Assembly: GCA_039707655.1 (NCBI GenBank) | Contig: CM077668.1 | Span: forward strand, 67,907,086 to 67,971,085 | Direction: 5' to 3' | Origin: Elymus sibiricus | Lineage: Eukaryota; Streptophyta; Magnoliopsida; Poales; Poaceae | Length of the DNA stretch: 64,000 nucleotides | Shown: positions 1-11,563 of the stretch, piece by piece | How the letters are laid out: each line of letters starts with the position of its first letter | Numbering within the stretch: the first letter of the stretch is position 1 | The notes under the pieces: generated by a model | The model's database searches: none | The model's input: only the letters and a program-made list of their open reading frames with translations | Told to the model about the DNA's origin: nothing | Made by a program: the position numbers and the translations under genes

Positions 1-1279
1 TGAACGATCCAGCCTCCTAAACCAAACCAGCAGGATATGGTCATGTTTGACAGAGTAGATTGGATTAATAACAATTGTGGAGTTGTAAGTATCAACTATA
101 ACATTAATTTATACTCCATCTGCAACATATCTGTTTTTAATTTATGCAGCATCTTCAATATCAATTACGCCAGACCTTATAAATTACATCTTTTCAGGAT
201 ATGTACAAAAGTTGTGTTCCGGATGATTTTATCTTTGACATGTACTCTGTCACCCTCTACCACCCTTCCGTAAGCTCACCCACAGACAGATATATGGACA
301 ATAACACCGTCCTTCCACTCACGTTTTCCTCAAACCATTTTAAGGGAGAAAAGGCATGGTACCTAAAATATATTTTGAGCCTTCTTTGATCTACATGCAT
401 ATCTGTCTAGTGGAGAACAACTGCTACGTAATAAGGTGTTCATCTAGTTCATACCAGTAAAATCAAGGAATTTTTTACATGATTAATACCCACCATTGGA
501 AGCCCCATGCTCAAATTTGAGAACTTTTTGAGTTGGTTTGCTATTTTCGAAGCATTAACTGATTTTTCGACCACTAAAAAGGGCAAAACTCTCTTCTGTT
601 CAACACAGGGTGCAAACGAGCTCTGAAATAGATGAAACTTGGCATGGTGTCTTCATATGACCCATGTGGAGAAAAATTGAGAGCGGTACGACAAAAACTC
701 GATGCAGTTCATGTACAAAACAAACACTCTCTGGAGAAGTCTCTGGGTTTCAAACGTAAACTGCCGTTTTCCACACACAACTCAATTTTTTCTACAACAT
801 TTAAACTTTAAACCTTTTCCATGACTAGCACACACCATTGGAAGCCCCGTGCTCAAATCCGAGAGTATTCTGGTTTTAGTAAATATGATTTTCCAAAGAT
901 TTCCTTGACTTAAGATATGTGTGGCGGGCACTGCACCTTCCCCGCCATTGCCAACTTTTGGAAATTTAGCAAAATTTCTGCACGGGTTGCCGTAATATTG
1001 CTTGCTATGGCGGGCAATCTGTTTGCCTACCAGTGTTGTCTGACAAACCAATGTCGGGTATGGAAGTGTCGCCCGCCACTGCTGCTTTCAGCCTGCAGGA
1101 AAAATTGTCAGCGTTTACAAGTTGTGGGTGGTAGTTTTTGCCCGCCACTACTAAACACATAAGAGTGGCCGGCGGAATTTTTTAACCCGCCACTGCTACT
1201 TTAAAAAAAAAACAAGTGGCGGGTTCCTGACCTTGCCGTCACTAAATTCAGCCCATCTATAAGCCTTTTTCCACCGGTG
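1..1279 (+). mobile_element. CACTA transposon, right-hand part and terminus
   Basis: The segment ends in a sequence whose reverse complement starts CACCGGTGGAAAAAGGC, close to the CACTGGTGGAAAAAGG terminus of many Triticeae CACTA elements. Inward of it, 915-1250 carries repeated GGCGGG/CCCGCCAC motifs in both orientations, which is the usual subterminal transposase-binding array of this superfamily. Positions 491-520 and 832-862 share a diverged direct repeat (core CACCATTGGAAGCCCC). No transposase reading frame is visible and the left end lies before the window. The terminus is read directly; the superfamily is by analogy. Confidence 0.6.
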
Positions 1280-2327
1280 TACAACATGTGCCATAAATGA
1301 AATCATAAACACAACGACCCATAAATGGATCGAAAAGCGCTATGAGCCAAAAATGGCCCAGAGGCAACATGGGACATTAATGGACCAAAGGCTGACGGGC
1401 CAAAAATGGACGAGGGCCAACACAGACCGCTAATGGACCAAAAGGCACGATAAGCCGAAAATGGGCCAGAGGCAACACATGTTTTTAATGGACAAAAAGG
1501 GACCATGGGCCAGAAATGGCCCCGAGACACGACATGCTATAAAATGTGCCGTAAAAAGTCCTCAAGGCACTATGGGCCGTCAACAAGCCAGAATATACGA
1601 AAGGCCTAAAATGACCTGGAAACACCATAGACCGTAATTAGGACGAAATACATCAGAGGGTCGTAAACGGTCCGAGAAACAGCACGGACCCTAAATGGGC
1701 CCAAAGAAAGTATCGGCTGAAACCGAATGAGAGACACCACGTGTCACACATGGTCAAAAGTGCCAGTGGGATAGAACCACATGGGATGGCCCATGTGCCT
1801 ATAATGGCCTGAATTCATAAAGGTCCTAATGGTTCGTATGTACCTGGGCCGTAAATGGGCTATATGCAAGCATGCCGTTAGTAGGCCTGTCATGGGCCAG
1901 TCCGCAAACTTTTTACTAAGTCAAGTGGGCCTTAAGCAGGCCTTTCATTGGGCCAACCTTTTTTAACTAAATGGGCCTCCATGGGGTCGTCCCACGTGTC
2001 TATATGTCATAGGCTCCATTTGGCATTGTCATTGGCCGAGTATCGGATCTGGAACCCAAACTTGATAGCTTAACAGTGACTCGTTACAGAGGTTGCGACG
2101 TGACGGTTACCGTTCACAAAAACACTTCGATATCAAGATGAAAAAATTCGGTTACATGCTAGCTTCTATGATGAAAAAATGATTATTTTCATGGAACACA
2201 TCTACGACAACACAGGTATGACAAACTTGATTCTATCATTAAACTGTCACGAACATACATGGGTGACAGAAAATGTGACCTACTATGAAAACACGTATCA
2301 TCACAGATGTGTCTTTTCTTTGTAGTG
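1280..2327 (+). mobile_element. second CACTA terminus with GGGCC/AATGG repeat array
   Basis: The right end at 2321-2327 reads TGTAGTG, the inverted form of CACTACA. Just inside it is the CATCACAGATGTGTCTTTTC block found at the ends of grass CACTA elements. 1300-2000 is an irregular array of short units (GGGCC, AAATGG, GGACC) with 20-40 bp spacing, read as a subterminal array. No gene is present. The left limit is set only by the terminus of the preceding element, so the two may be nested. Confidence 0.55.
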
Positions 2328-3460
2328 CTAGTTAGTACCCCCGCCATTGTGGATAGCGAGTAGCCTTTATAAAGTGATCATCTGCTTGTCCATAAAATAA
2401 TTAAGGATTGGGTAATCTCCAAATTTAATTCAGTTTTATTGTTATTTAATTATTTACAACTACCCAAATTATCAAAAATACATTTAACACTTTAGTCCAT
2501 AGTTTACAGTTATGCCAAGATATCACCGCGAACCAATTCCTTCTTGGTACTCATTCGGTCTTACATTTACCATCATTTTTCAGCCTATCACATACACTTG
2601 TGGGTACCATCGGTTTGATAGGCAAAGTTTTCCGAAATTTTCACACCTTGTTTTTATATTAATAACAAAGAGCAGAACAATCATAATCCATAAAACGTAA
2701 ATCCTTTACCAACATAATCGTAATCAAGGGATTAATTCGTAGTAGTTGTGGTCCCATTTATGGCATTCATTAGGTTTACAACACATGATAATGATAATTT
2801 ACCTAAGGAAGTGTGAAACGGCTTGGTGCGTAACTGATTGTGCGGAACAACCTGGAGGCGGCCATTGCAACAATGATGTCTGTCTGTGCACGATCTGTTC
2901 ATCGCCTTTTACCTTATCAAAGAAGACAGAAGGTCTAGTTTAGTTAGCAAATTAAAGGTTGATGTAACGGAGGTAGCTTTTCCCTAGCTGCTTAATGGAA
3001 ATAATGTTCACAAAAAAATATTAAATTTGATGCATTCCCATGAATTCATAAAAAGCTTATTGTGTTCCATAATTGGGTGGTTTACCATAATGACGAATTC
3101 AACTTCTTATATATCCCGTCAACACTTGACAGGGGCTAATTGGCAAAAACAAGTTCATGTATTGCAAAAAAACTCACAGGTTGAATCCATTCTAGGTCCA
3201 CACCATATCAACACTTGACATTTTGCGGTGAGACACGTATGCTACTTGTTTCATCCAATGGATGGATTTTCTTGTACATGCTTTGTCCATTTGGTGGAAA
3301 CTGGCACTACTTCAGGCGACCGCTAACGCGAAACATGAATCAGAGACCCCGCGACCAAATTGTGTGCGCTGCATGAATCGCAAACAGTGGCGTAACAAAA
3401 CCGTCACCAATAAGACAAACTGTTTGCGATGGCGGAGACATAAAGCATGATTCATATTAC
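2328..3460. other. unassigned AT-rich segment
   Basis: I see no coding region, RNA gene or clear transposon terminus. Short open frames here have no recognisable motif. 3200-3460 contains scattered CGCAAACAGT/AACTGTTTGCG pieces that resemble the repeat units starting at 3467. Confidence 0.4.
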
Positions 3461-3466
3461 AGACAT

Positions 3467-3626
3467 GTGTGCGATACGTGGCATACAGTTGATCCATACG
3501 AACTGTTTACGATGAGCCAAAACAACAGAAACGGGCAGCCAGTTCGAGGTGTGTGTGATACACGGCATACAGTTCACTCGGATGAACTGTTTGCGATTAG
3601 CCAACACAACAGAAACAATCAGCCAG
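3467..3626 (+). repeat. two tandem units of about 84 bp
   Basis: Two adjacent copies start at about 3467 and 3551. Each runs from GTGTG(C/T)GATAC(G/A)(T/C)GGCATACAGT through GAACTGTTT(A/G)CGAT to ACAACAGAAAC and CAGCCAG. The second copy ends directly against the Gypsy protease remnant. Similar inverted motifs just upstream suggest a DNA-transposon subterminal region, but no terminus was found. Confidence 0.55.
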
Positions 3627-4106
3627 GTAAATCTCATGCCTTATTCGGTCTTCAAGAAGTTGGGATTACATGATCATGCATTGATGAAGACCAATATGGT
3701 ACTTAATGGATTTGAGGGTAAAGAAAAGACAGAGGCCAAAGGTGTGATGTGCATGGAACTCACCGTGGGAAGCAAAACTTTGGTCACCATATTCTTCCTA
3801 GCCGAGGTGCAAGGTAACTATAATGTTATTTTAGGCCGCGATTGGGTTCATGCTAACCAATGCGTGCCATCTACCATGCATCAATTCTTAATACAATGGG
3901 TCGATGATGAAGTAGAAGTCATTCACGTGGATAATTCGGCTTGTGTTGCTTTGGCCAATGCATCGGTGGATTGGAATCATCCCGATGTTACTTGCTTAAC
4001 GGGGCATGACCTCTCAGAGTTTGATTTCCTTAGTACTACAAGGAACGGGTTCATTCCCATCTCTTTAAAGCCGATTGATGGTAATCGGTTCCAATGTATG
4101 ATGTAA
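3627..4106 (+). pseudogene. Ty3/Gypsy retropepsin-like remnant
   Basis: About 159 codons translate to a retroviral-type aspartic protease region of a Gypsy polyprotein. The stretch begins right after where the catalytic D-(S/T/L)-G-A would be (NLMPYSVFKKLG) and includes the C-terminal hydrophobic-G motif NVILGRDWVHAN. It ends at a TAA followed by non-coding DNA and the polypurine tract. The catalytic aspartate and everything upstream (gag) are missing at the junction with the 84-bp repeats. Reverse transcriptase and integrase are absent downstream, so this is a truncated, non-autonomous or deleted copy. Confidence 0.75.
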
Positions 4107-4285
4107 ACAAAAATTTAAAAGCAATGGCCGATAGAGAATTATCGTCCTAAGCATAAATATGGCCGATACAAAATTATCGCCCTAAGCACATATAAATGGC
4201 CGATGGAGTGTTGACATCGTCCTTAGAACAAACACAGTACAAAATATTTTTTGGCACGCTAGCTTTGCCAAAAAACAGGGGGGCA
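4107..4285 (+). other. Gypsy 3' untranslated region and polypurine tract
   Basis: Three diverged copies of an ATGGCCGAT...ATCGTCCTAAG motif lie between the protease stop and the tract AAAAAACAGGGGGGCA (4270-4285). The tract abuts the TGTGTCGACACC start of the LTR, as expected for plus-strand priming. Confidence 0.7.
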
Positions 4286-5330
4286 TGTGTCGACACCAGA
4301 TTTTTACATGGCAAAAATCCCAATTAAGATGGCCACGGATGAAAAAAGTTTCAACAGAAAAGTTCTTCGTCTCGTCGAAACGGATGATTTTCATATAAAA
4401 ATTGTCTTAATCCGAGATCGTATACGAATTCTACAGGCAAAACTATGCGCAGCAGCAGTGCATGGCCGGATCATCCGGGACGAGATCCGGATCATCAGGA
4501 CGGAGACCGGACGAGCGACCTGGACGCCCGTGCTGTCATCCGGAATATCAACAGAAGGTTGAAGTTGAAGCCAGATGATCTGGGTAGAGCCCGGACGATC
4601 TGGACGTCCGGACAACTTTTTTCTGCTGCAGATGTTAGAAAACATCCCGAAACACCATCAAGACGACCTCCAATCGAAAAGTGTTCAACAGCAAAGTTGT
4701 GCGTCTCGTCGAAACAGTTGATTTTGATATACAAATCGTCTTAATCCAAGTTTGTATGCAAAAGTTGTAGCCCGATCAGTGTGCTGTTGTCAGAAATCTG
4801 GGCTTGGCCGGATCATCCGGTCTTCCAGTCGGACATCCGGACCGGATGTTGTGAAAAGTCCGAGTTTGGTTAGATTTTGATGATTTGGACGGCAAGGCAA
4901 GTTCTTTTCTTGTACAGGAGGTCCATCCACCTCTTATAGAGAGAAGAGGTGACGGCCGATTGAACAACAACACACAATCGCAAAACCCATCTACTTTTTA
5001 CCCTAGTTTTACAGCTCTCCCTTGTTCTTTCTCTCTCATTCTTCGTTCGTTCTTCGTGTTGAAGGGCAACAATCCTCAAGGCTCTAGGGGCGGGCGAACT
5101 GACCTAGGGCAGCCCATAGCCGCCGCGCGTCCAAACGGGGTCCCTCCCGAGCGTGTGGGGTTTCGGGTGCTCAAAAGCGCCCGCCGGATTGCTTGCGTAC
5201 CGCGCTTCCGGACGGGTCTTCTTCGACGTGAGCTGCGGTGCATCACGCTCGGCGTTGGAGGTACACGGTGACGTGTTCGTGTGCGAACACCAGGCTGAGG
5301 GGGCAGTTTCCTTTATCTGTTCCATTCATA
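4286..5330 (+). mobile_element. Gypsy LTR, 3' copy
   Basis: The LTR begins TGTGTCGACACCAGA immediately after the polypurine tract. It contains several CCGGATCATCCGG-type inverted motifs (4460-4860) and a repeated segment CGTCTCGTCGAAAC (4368 and 4702). The right limit is approximate, because the segment runs into a minus-strand LINE tail before a clear CA end plus target duplication can be seen. No matching 5' LTR is in the window. Confidence 0.65.
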
Positions 5331-5336
5331 TTGAGC

Positions 5337-5700
5337 TCTTTTTTTAGATAAAAGGGAGGAGCTCCCCGGCTCCCATTTCATTGAAAGGAAACCAAACACC
5401 CGAGTACCACAAAACGCATGCAAAACAAAGGTTTCTCAACTCTTCACTGGAGGTGAAGACAAAAAGAAGAAGAAAATGGTCTAATGGACCACAAGGCATA
5501 CATGCATGGACAAATCCAACATTCTAGCACACAGGCAAGCAACAATGCTCACGCTACATCGCTACAGGGGATGCTAGAGTAGCCAAGTCAAGAGTAGACA
5601 CAGGGCTCAGCACAGCACTAAAGCGGTCGACTTGTGGCGGCGATGGCGGCCCGAACTTGACACCATGCAGGGTGTTGGTCGGAGGAGGGCTCCCTTGTCC
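5337..5700 (-). mobile_element. LINE 3'-terminal fragment
   Basis: Read on the minus strand, the segment ends in GGGAGCCGGGGAGCTCCTCC, then CTTTTATCTAAAAAAA. This is a common 3' end of grass non-LTR retrotransposons with a short poly(A). No ORF is present, so it is 5'-truncated. Target duplication was not found, and the boundary with the downstream CACTA is estimated. Confidence 0.5.
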
Positions 5701-6018
5701 TCGATGAAGTACCCCGTGAGATCGGGATCGGTGTATTTATAGGAGGGGTTTAGGGAAGGCGGTGTGAAAGGTGAAGAAGAAGAAGGAGACCGGGTCTGTT
5801 GCGGCAGCGGATCGAGCTGTTGTGTTTTTTTGGAGGTGGAAGAGAAGAAGAAGGAGATCGATGAAAGAAGAGGAAGGAGATGTATTCAATTTTTTATTAT
5901 GTATTTATGTTCATGATGATGATACACTTAAATTATATACATATTATTCATGTCAGGTATTCATTCTTTTTATGTTGTACTAATTTCGTTTACTCTTTGT
6001 CATTGCAGGTGTTGACAG

Positions 6019-8518
6019 ATGGTGGGCACGAGTCGAGAGCGCTCCGAGGCTCCTACCTCGGCGCGTGGTGGGAGGGGTAGTCCCATTCCACGCCAGAGCC
6101 TCCGGAGAGCACTGGATCTCAGTATGCAGACACCACCGGCGGTCGCTTCTTCTTCGGCCGGGAGAGGTCGGGGGGGGAAGAAGGCTGGTAGAGGTGGACG
6201 TGGCGGCGGGCGAGGTAGGAAGGCTGCTACTACACCTTCCTCGCCGCCACCCCCAGCTGATTCACCCAACCACAGGAGTGCTCCGTCTGAGATGGAGCCG
6301 TCTGAGGTGGACCCGTCTCGGACTCCGGTCCACGAGCCTCGGGGCGACGAGCCTATGGCAGACACGCCTACGGCCGACGAGCCTCGGGCCGACGAGCGTC
6401 GGGCCGCCGAGCCTTCGTCCCACGAGACTCCATCCCACGAGACTCCGGAGCTCAGCAGGGATCGCGCTGAGTCGCAGCCGAACCCATGTGCGGACTCGTC
6501 GAGTGGCCGTGCTGAGGGTGGCTATAGTTCTGATAGCTATAGCGAGGGGGAGTGGGTTGAGGGGCGCAAAGTCTACCAGCGTGGTGGTACAAAGCTCCCG
6601 CCCACCCCGGCGACCCCCGACCAGAGGTGGTTGATTGCGCCGGAGGGGGAGAAGTAAGTGCATTTACTCTTTTTTAACCTTTTGCCTTCACGTTTCTTCG
6701 AATATCTAATGCGTTGGCCTTGTCATACTGCAGGTCTTGGACACACGAGCCTCGTGTCCGCAGGCCCAACACTGTCCTTGGTGTGATTTGTCGCCAGAGC
6801 TTCCCGGGGTGGGTCACGTTGCCCGGTGAGGGCCGGGTTCCAGAGCTAGGAATGACCTGGGAGCACTACTTGGCTGCCCCGGCATTGTGATCCAGACATT
6901 TTGGGTAATTTCTCCTTTGCCGTCTACGTTGTGTTTTCTTCTTTGATTGGCAACCCTAGTGATTGTACTAATCCGTGTTTACTTGTTTGATTGCAGACCT
7001 TCTACAGGTGTGCTGAGGGACAGGAGGAGGCCGCGGCTCGGGTTATCGACAACGAGTGCAGGCGCCTACTTCAAAACTTTCGGCACGAGGCTCGGACGCA
7101 GGCTGTTGGAGACTACTTCGCCTCGACTGGTATTAGGAGGAAAAAAGAGAAGTGCCGCGTCAAGTATCTGAGTAAGGAGAAGTACATGAAGGTAATTACC
7201 TATTCTTAAGGCCTTGTACTTAGTTCCTTGATTTGATTCGTAGGCGTAGCGCTCAAATTTCTCTTGCTTAACTTAGGTGCCCTCGAGATGGTGTGCGGAT
7301 AGGATGGACTGTTGGGAGGCGTTGGTTGATGAGTGGTGCACTCCCCAATGGCGCTCTGTCCACGACACTGCAAAGGACAAGCGTGGCAAAATGAAAGGTG
7401 TCCCACACCATCTAGGCAGCGTCAACCTACGTCAGTTCGGGGAAAATTGGGTATGTGGTTTGCTTCATGATTCATGCAAATTCATTCTTCATGCTAGCTT
7501 GAGCCCTTAACTAATACTCTGTTCCTCTCTTTTAGGCACGACACAACAAGGCTCCAGTGCCAGAGCTGTTCAACCTCTATGCCATGTCCAATACTGCCTC
7601 ATACAAGAAGGCCAAGGCATTCTCTGAGTCTGACCTCGATGATCCAGAGAAATTCACCAACCGCGCCTCCCACCACAAGCTTGTGAGGTACAGAGACGAG
7701 GGGAAGGCGAGGAAAGGGCCGGAATTTAACCCGAGCCAGCAACCTCTTGATCCAGAGCTGGTGATGATATCTGGTGGCGGGAGGCACCATGGCTCGTTAG
7801 CCATTGGGGATGGACTGATACGTTGTAGTAGCACTCTCCCGTAGATCAAGAAGCGCCAGACCAGCTCCGATCCTGAGATATTACCTCGTGCACGGCCAGT
7901 GGAGCTCGAATTCAAGGTTAGTTATACGGACTCAGATACCTTTCCTCCATTACATTGTGTGTGCGGCCGTCGATTATTACAATGCTAACGAGTGGTGTTG
8001 CAGGCTGCTATTGATGCAGAGAGAGCGAAGACCCAGGCTGCTCTTGAGGAAGAGAGAGCGAAGACCCAGGCGCTTCTAGACGAGAGGGACCGGCAGGCGG
8101 CGGAGAGGGAGATGGAGTTGGAGGAGAGAATGGCTAGGCTAATGGAGGAGGAGAGGAACCGGAATGACGCGGGTCAACGGGCCCTATACGAGCTCATCGT
8201 GGTAAGTTTCTTCTGCATATTAGCCAAATCATGCACGTAATGTTCCTTTCATTACTAACTAATATGACTGACTCGAGAAAACAAAATGTGCAGAGCATGT
8301 GCCAGAACAATGGCACGACCCCTCCGCCGATGCCAGTCATTGCTCCGGCGGGCACGGTGAGTTTCATTTGAATGGTCATTAGTTACTAGTCTTCACATTT
8401 GAGTTGCATCATGCTAACAAGACATTGCAAATGATCTTTGGTGCAGCGTAACTCCCGACAAGCATCGACCGATGCTTCTCCGTCTGCCACAGGCGCGACC
8501 GGTCCTTCACCTCCATGA
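6019..8518 (+). pseudogene. CACTA-encoded Transposase_24/TnpA-like gene, mutated
   Basis: Eight exons can be followed by GT-AG sites: 6019-6653, 6734 to about 6920, 6997-7191, 7277-7450, 7536-7916, 8004-8201, 8294-8356 and 8447-8518. A 5'-UTR intron acceptor lies just before the ATG (6004-6009). The product has a basic, G/R- and P-rich N-terminus with degenerate DEPRADE repeats. A conserved core follows (FYRCAEGQEEAAARVIDNE, later WCADRMDCWEALVDEW), then an E/R-rich coiled coil and a short S/T/P tail. This layout matches the second ORF of plant En/Spm elements (PF03004 Transposase_24), which bind subterminal repeats. Exon 2 needs a frame change near 6888 to join exon 3, and exon 5 has an in-frame TAG at 7842-7844, so the copy is probably inactive. 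Confidence 0.75.
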
Positions 8519-8589
8519 TGACGGTAAGTTTTCCCAAGTGTTTTGCTTAACAAATGCATACTTAGCTTAAGAAATGACCTATTTATCTC

Positions 8590-9408
8590 CAAAATGCCGT
8601 ATACTTAGCTTAGTTTCCTCGAAAATGACATTATAACCTTACTTAGCTCCAAAATGACCAATTTTACCACGGATAGCTCTCAAATGACCTATACTTAGCT
8701 TAGCTTAAGAAATGACCTATTTAGCTCCAAAAGGACCTATTTAACCTAGGATAGCTCTAAAATGACCAATACTTAGCATTTATTCCTCCAAAATGAATTT
8801 ATATGCTTAGCTAGCTCAAAAATTACATAACAACCTTAATTAGCTCCAAAATGACCTATTTAACCTAGGATAGCTCTAAAAGGACCTATTTAACCTAGGA
8901 TAGCTCTAAAATGACCTATACTTAGCATTTATTCCTCCAAAATGACTTAATATGCTTAGGTAGCTCAAAAATGACATAATAACCTTAATTAGCTCCAAAA
9001 TGACCTATTTAACCTAGGATAGCTCTAAAATGACCTATACTTAGCATTTATTCCTCCAAAATGAATTTATAAGCTTAGCTAGCTCAAAAATGGACCTATT
9101 TAACCTAGGATAGCTCTAAAATGACCTATTTAACCTAGGATAGCTCTAAAATGACCTATACTTACCATTTATTCCTCCAAAATGACTTAATATGCTTAGC
9201 TAGCTCAAAAAAGTTATAATATGCTTAAGAAATGACCTATTTAGCTCCAAAATGACTTAATATGCTTAATTAGCTCATAAATGGCATAATTACTTATGTT
9301 AGCACAAAAATGACCTTTACTTACCTTATTTTCCTCCAAATTGACATAATAAGCTTAGTTAGCTCAAAAATGGCATAATTACCTATGTAAGCTCTAAAAT
9401 GACACAAA
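8590..9408 (+). repeat. CACTA internal minisatellite, first block
   Basis: Units of 28-32 bp with the theme TAGCTC(C/T/A)AAAATGAC are organised in a higher-order repeat of about 119 bp, bounded for example by AACCTAGGATAGCTCTAAAA. The block lies directly 3' of the last exon of the transposase-like gene. Nothing in it looks coding. Confidence 0.85.
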
Positions 9409-9593
9409 TAAGGAATAAGAAGAAGAAAAACAAGGAAGAGGAGAAAAAGAAAGAATAGAAGAAGAAAGAGAAGAAAAAGAAAGAATAAAAGAAGAAGAAG
9501 AAGAAGAGCTCCTCTTCTTCTTCTTCTTCTTATTCATCTTCTTCATCGTCTTCTTCTCTTCTTCTTCTTCTTCTTCTACTTCATCATCATCAT

Positions 9594-9624
<31 letters not shown>

Positions 9625-9625
9625 G
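9409..9625. repeat. GAA/CTT microsatellite, inverted
   Basis: A purine-rich (GAA/GAAA)n run (9409-9507) is followed at once by its pyrimidine complement (CTT/CTTCAT)n (9508-9623). The two halves could fold into a long imperfect hairpin. Confidence 0.9.
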
Positions 9626-10204
9626 CATTTATTCCTCCAAAATCACTTAATATCCTTAGCTAGCTCAAAAATGACATAATAACCTTAATTAGCTCAAAAA
9701 TGACCTATTTAACCTAGGATAGCTCCAAAATGACCTATACTTAGCATTTATTCCTCCAAAATGACTTAATTTGCTTAGCTAGCTAAAAATGACATAACAA
9801 CCTTAATTAGCTCCAAAATGACCTATTTAACCTAGGATAGCTCTAAAATGACCTATACTTAGCATTTATTCCTCCAAAATGACTTAATATGCTTAGCTAG
9901 CTCAAAAATGACATAATAACCTTAATTAGCTCAAAAATGACCTATTTAACCTAGTATAGCTCTAAAATGACATAATTAGCTTATTCGTTGCAAAAATGGC
10001 ATAATAACCTTGGTTACCTAATAAATGTCATATTCTTAGCTTATTATCCTCCAAAATGACATAATTACCTAAGTTAGCTCTAAAATGACATATACTTACC
10101 TAATTTAGCTCAAAAATGGCATAATTACCAAGGTAAGCACACAAATGACCTATACTTACATAATGTTCCTAGGTTAGCACAAAAATGGCATACTTAGATA
10201 GGTT
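9626..10204 (+). repeat. CACTA internal minisatellite, second block
   Basis: The same 119-bp higher-order repeat as at 8590-9408 resumes after the microsatellite, including the CTTAGCATTTATTCCTCCAA segment. It degenerates after about 9970. Confidence 0.85.
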
Positions 10205-10372
10205 AACTCTAAAATGACACAAATAGTGAATAAGATGAAGAAAAACAAGGAAGAGGAGGAAAAGAAGGAATTGGACGAAGAAGACGAAGAAGACCTCCTC
10301 TTCTTCTTCTTCTTCTTCATCTTCTTCTTCTTCTTCTTCTTCTTCTTCTAGTCTTCTTCTTCTTCTTCTAAT
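10205..10372. repeat. second inverted GAA/CTT microsatellite
   Basis: The purine-then-pyrimidine arrangement seen at 9409-9625 is repeated here (GAAGAAGACGAAGAAGACC, then CTCCTCTTCTTCTTCTTC). The minisatellite plus microsatellite block therefore appears to have been duplicated as one unit. Confidence 0.85.
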
Positions 10373-10679
10373 TTCTTACTCCCATTTTTGCAGGTTTGAT
10401 TCACTTCATGGAAGGGCAGAATGCTACTGTTTACATGTTAGATGTTTGATGTATTGGATGTTTGTGAAACTATTGGATGTTTGTGAAACTATGTATATAT
10501 GAATTGGATGTATGATGTTTGATGACGATGGTGAAACTATGTTTGATCTTTGAAACTATGTTTGATGTATGATGTTTGATGTTTGAAACTATGTGATTCT
10601 GAATATATATATATGTGTGTGTGTTTGAATTTCTCTGAAAATGAATTGATATAACAAAAAACAGAAAAAACAGGGGTTA

Positions 10680-11180
10680 TATAGCCACTTTGCCGTCTGC
10701 TAGCAGACGGCAAAAAGGTTTGCCGTCCGCTAGCAGACGGCAAAAAGGCCACGTGGCAGCAGCCTGTGCAACCTGGGCTGGCCTATTTGGCCTCTTTGCC
10801 GTCTGCCAGCAGACGGCAAAGAGCTTGCTTCTTTGCCGTCTGCTGGCAGACGGCAAAGAGCCTGCGTTGGCCCAGCTGACGCCTGACGTCAGCTGACGTC
10901 AGCTGCAGCTCTTTGCGGTCTGCTGGCAGACGGCAAAGAAGCAAAGGCCTTTGCCGTCTGCCAGCAGATGGCAAAGAGCACCGTTAGCCCCCTAACGGGG
11001 CTGTCACCTTTTTTTGCCGTCCAGGTGCTTTGCCGTCTGCCAGTAGACGGCAAAGAGGCCTTTGCCGACAGCCGTTCAGCCGGAGTGTTGGCCGTCTGCT
11101 GGCAGACGGCAAAGGCATACTTTGCGTGCTTTGCCGTCCGCAAAGTATGCCTTTGCCGTCTGCTATGGTAGACGGCAAAG
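10680..11180. repeat. CACTA subterminal near-palindromes
   Basis: Nine copies of a near-perfect palindrome, TTTGCCGTCTGC plus 2-4 bp plus GCAGACGGCAAA, occur at about 10689, 10719, 10796, 10832, 10911, 10950, 11029, 11088 and 11152. Subterminal repeats of this sort are the expected binding sites for the TnpA-like protein encoded at 6019-8518. Spacing varies from about 30 to 80 bp. Confidence 0.9.
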
Positions 11181-11198
11181 CAGCTGATTCCTGTAGTG

Positions 11199-11224
11199 GC
11201 CCTATATAGATGGAAGGAGGGAGT
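11199..11224. mobile_element. Stowaway (Tc1/Mariner) MITE end fragment
   Basis: The minus strand reads TACTCCCTCC followed by TTCCATCTATATAGGGC, a Stowaway-type terminal inverted repeat with a TA target. The inner side stops exactly at the CACTA terminus, so the CACTA probably inserted into this MITE. The other half of the MITE is not in the window. Confidence 0.5.
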
Positions 11225-11225
11225 A

Positions 11226-11563
11226 GCAATAGAACCCACCTAATGAGTCTAGGTTTAGCATCTTTCTTTTCCATAAGGTATTTAATAGCAGCATGATCGG
11301 GGTGAACAATTACTTTAGAATCAACTATGTAAGATCTGAATTTATCACATGCAAACACAACTGCTAGAAATTCTTTCTCAGTAGTAGCATAATTTCTTTG
11401 AGCACTGTCTAGAGTTTTACTAGCATAATGGATAACATTTAATTTCTTATCAACTCTCTGTCCTAGAACAGCACCAACAGCATAATCACTAGCAACACAC
11501 ATAATTTCAAAAGGCAAGTTCCAATCAGTAGGTTGAACAATAGGTGCAGAGGTTAAGGCAATA
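11226..11563 (-). pseudogene. Gypsy RNase H domain fragment of G1
   Basis: The minus strand encodes [20 protein letters not shown], a D-A-x-x-Y variant ([12 protein letters not shown]) and [21 protein letters not shown], typical of the Gypsy RT/RNase H connection and RNase H core. The frame ends in RLIRWVLLL at the Stowaway fragment. The first catalytic Asp of RNase H (usually CDASD) is Val here (CVASD), an additional sign of decay. Confidence 0.8.

Larger units (their letters stand above)
5700..11198 (+). mobile_element. CACTA (En/Spm-type) transposon, right part
   Basis: The right terminus at 11191-11198 reads CTGTAGTG (inverse of CACTACAG). It is preceded by nine near-palindromic GCCGTCTGC...GCAGACGGC subterminal repeats. 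Inside are a plus-strand multi-exon Transposase_24-like gene and about 1.8 kb of tandem repeats. No matching left CACTA end or left subterminal array exists upstream, so the left part, including any main transposase (TNPD), is missing. The LINE tail at 5337-5700 marks the approximate break. Confidence 0.75.

Noticed and set aside
10680..11180. Palindromes considered as rho-independent-type terminators or a microRNA precursor
   Set aside because: They occur nine times right inside a CACTA terminus, which explains them as subterminal repeats; a small-RNA role would need expression data.
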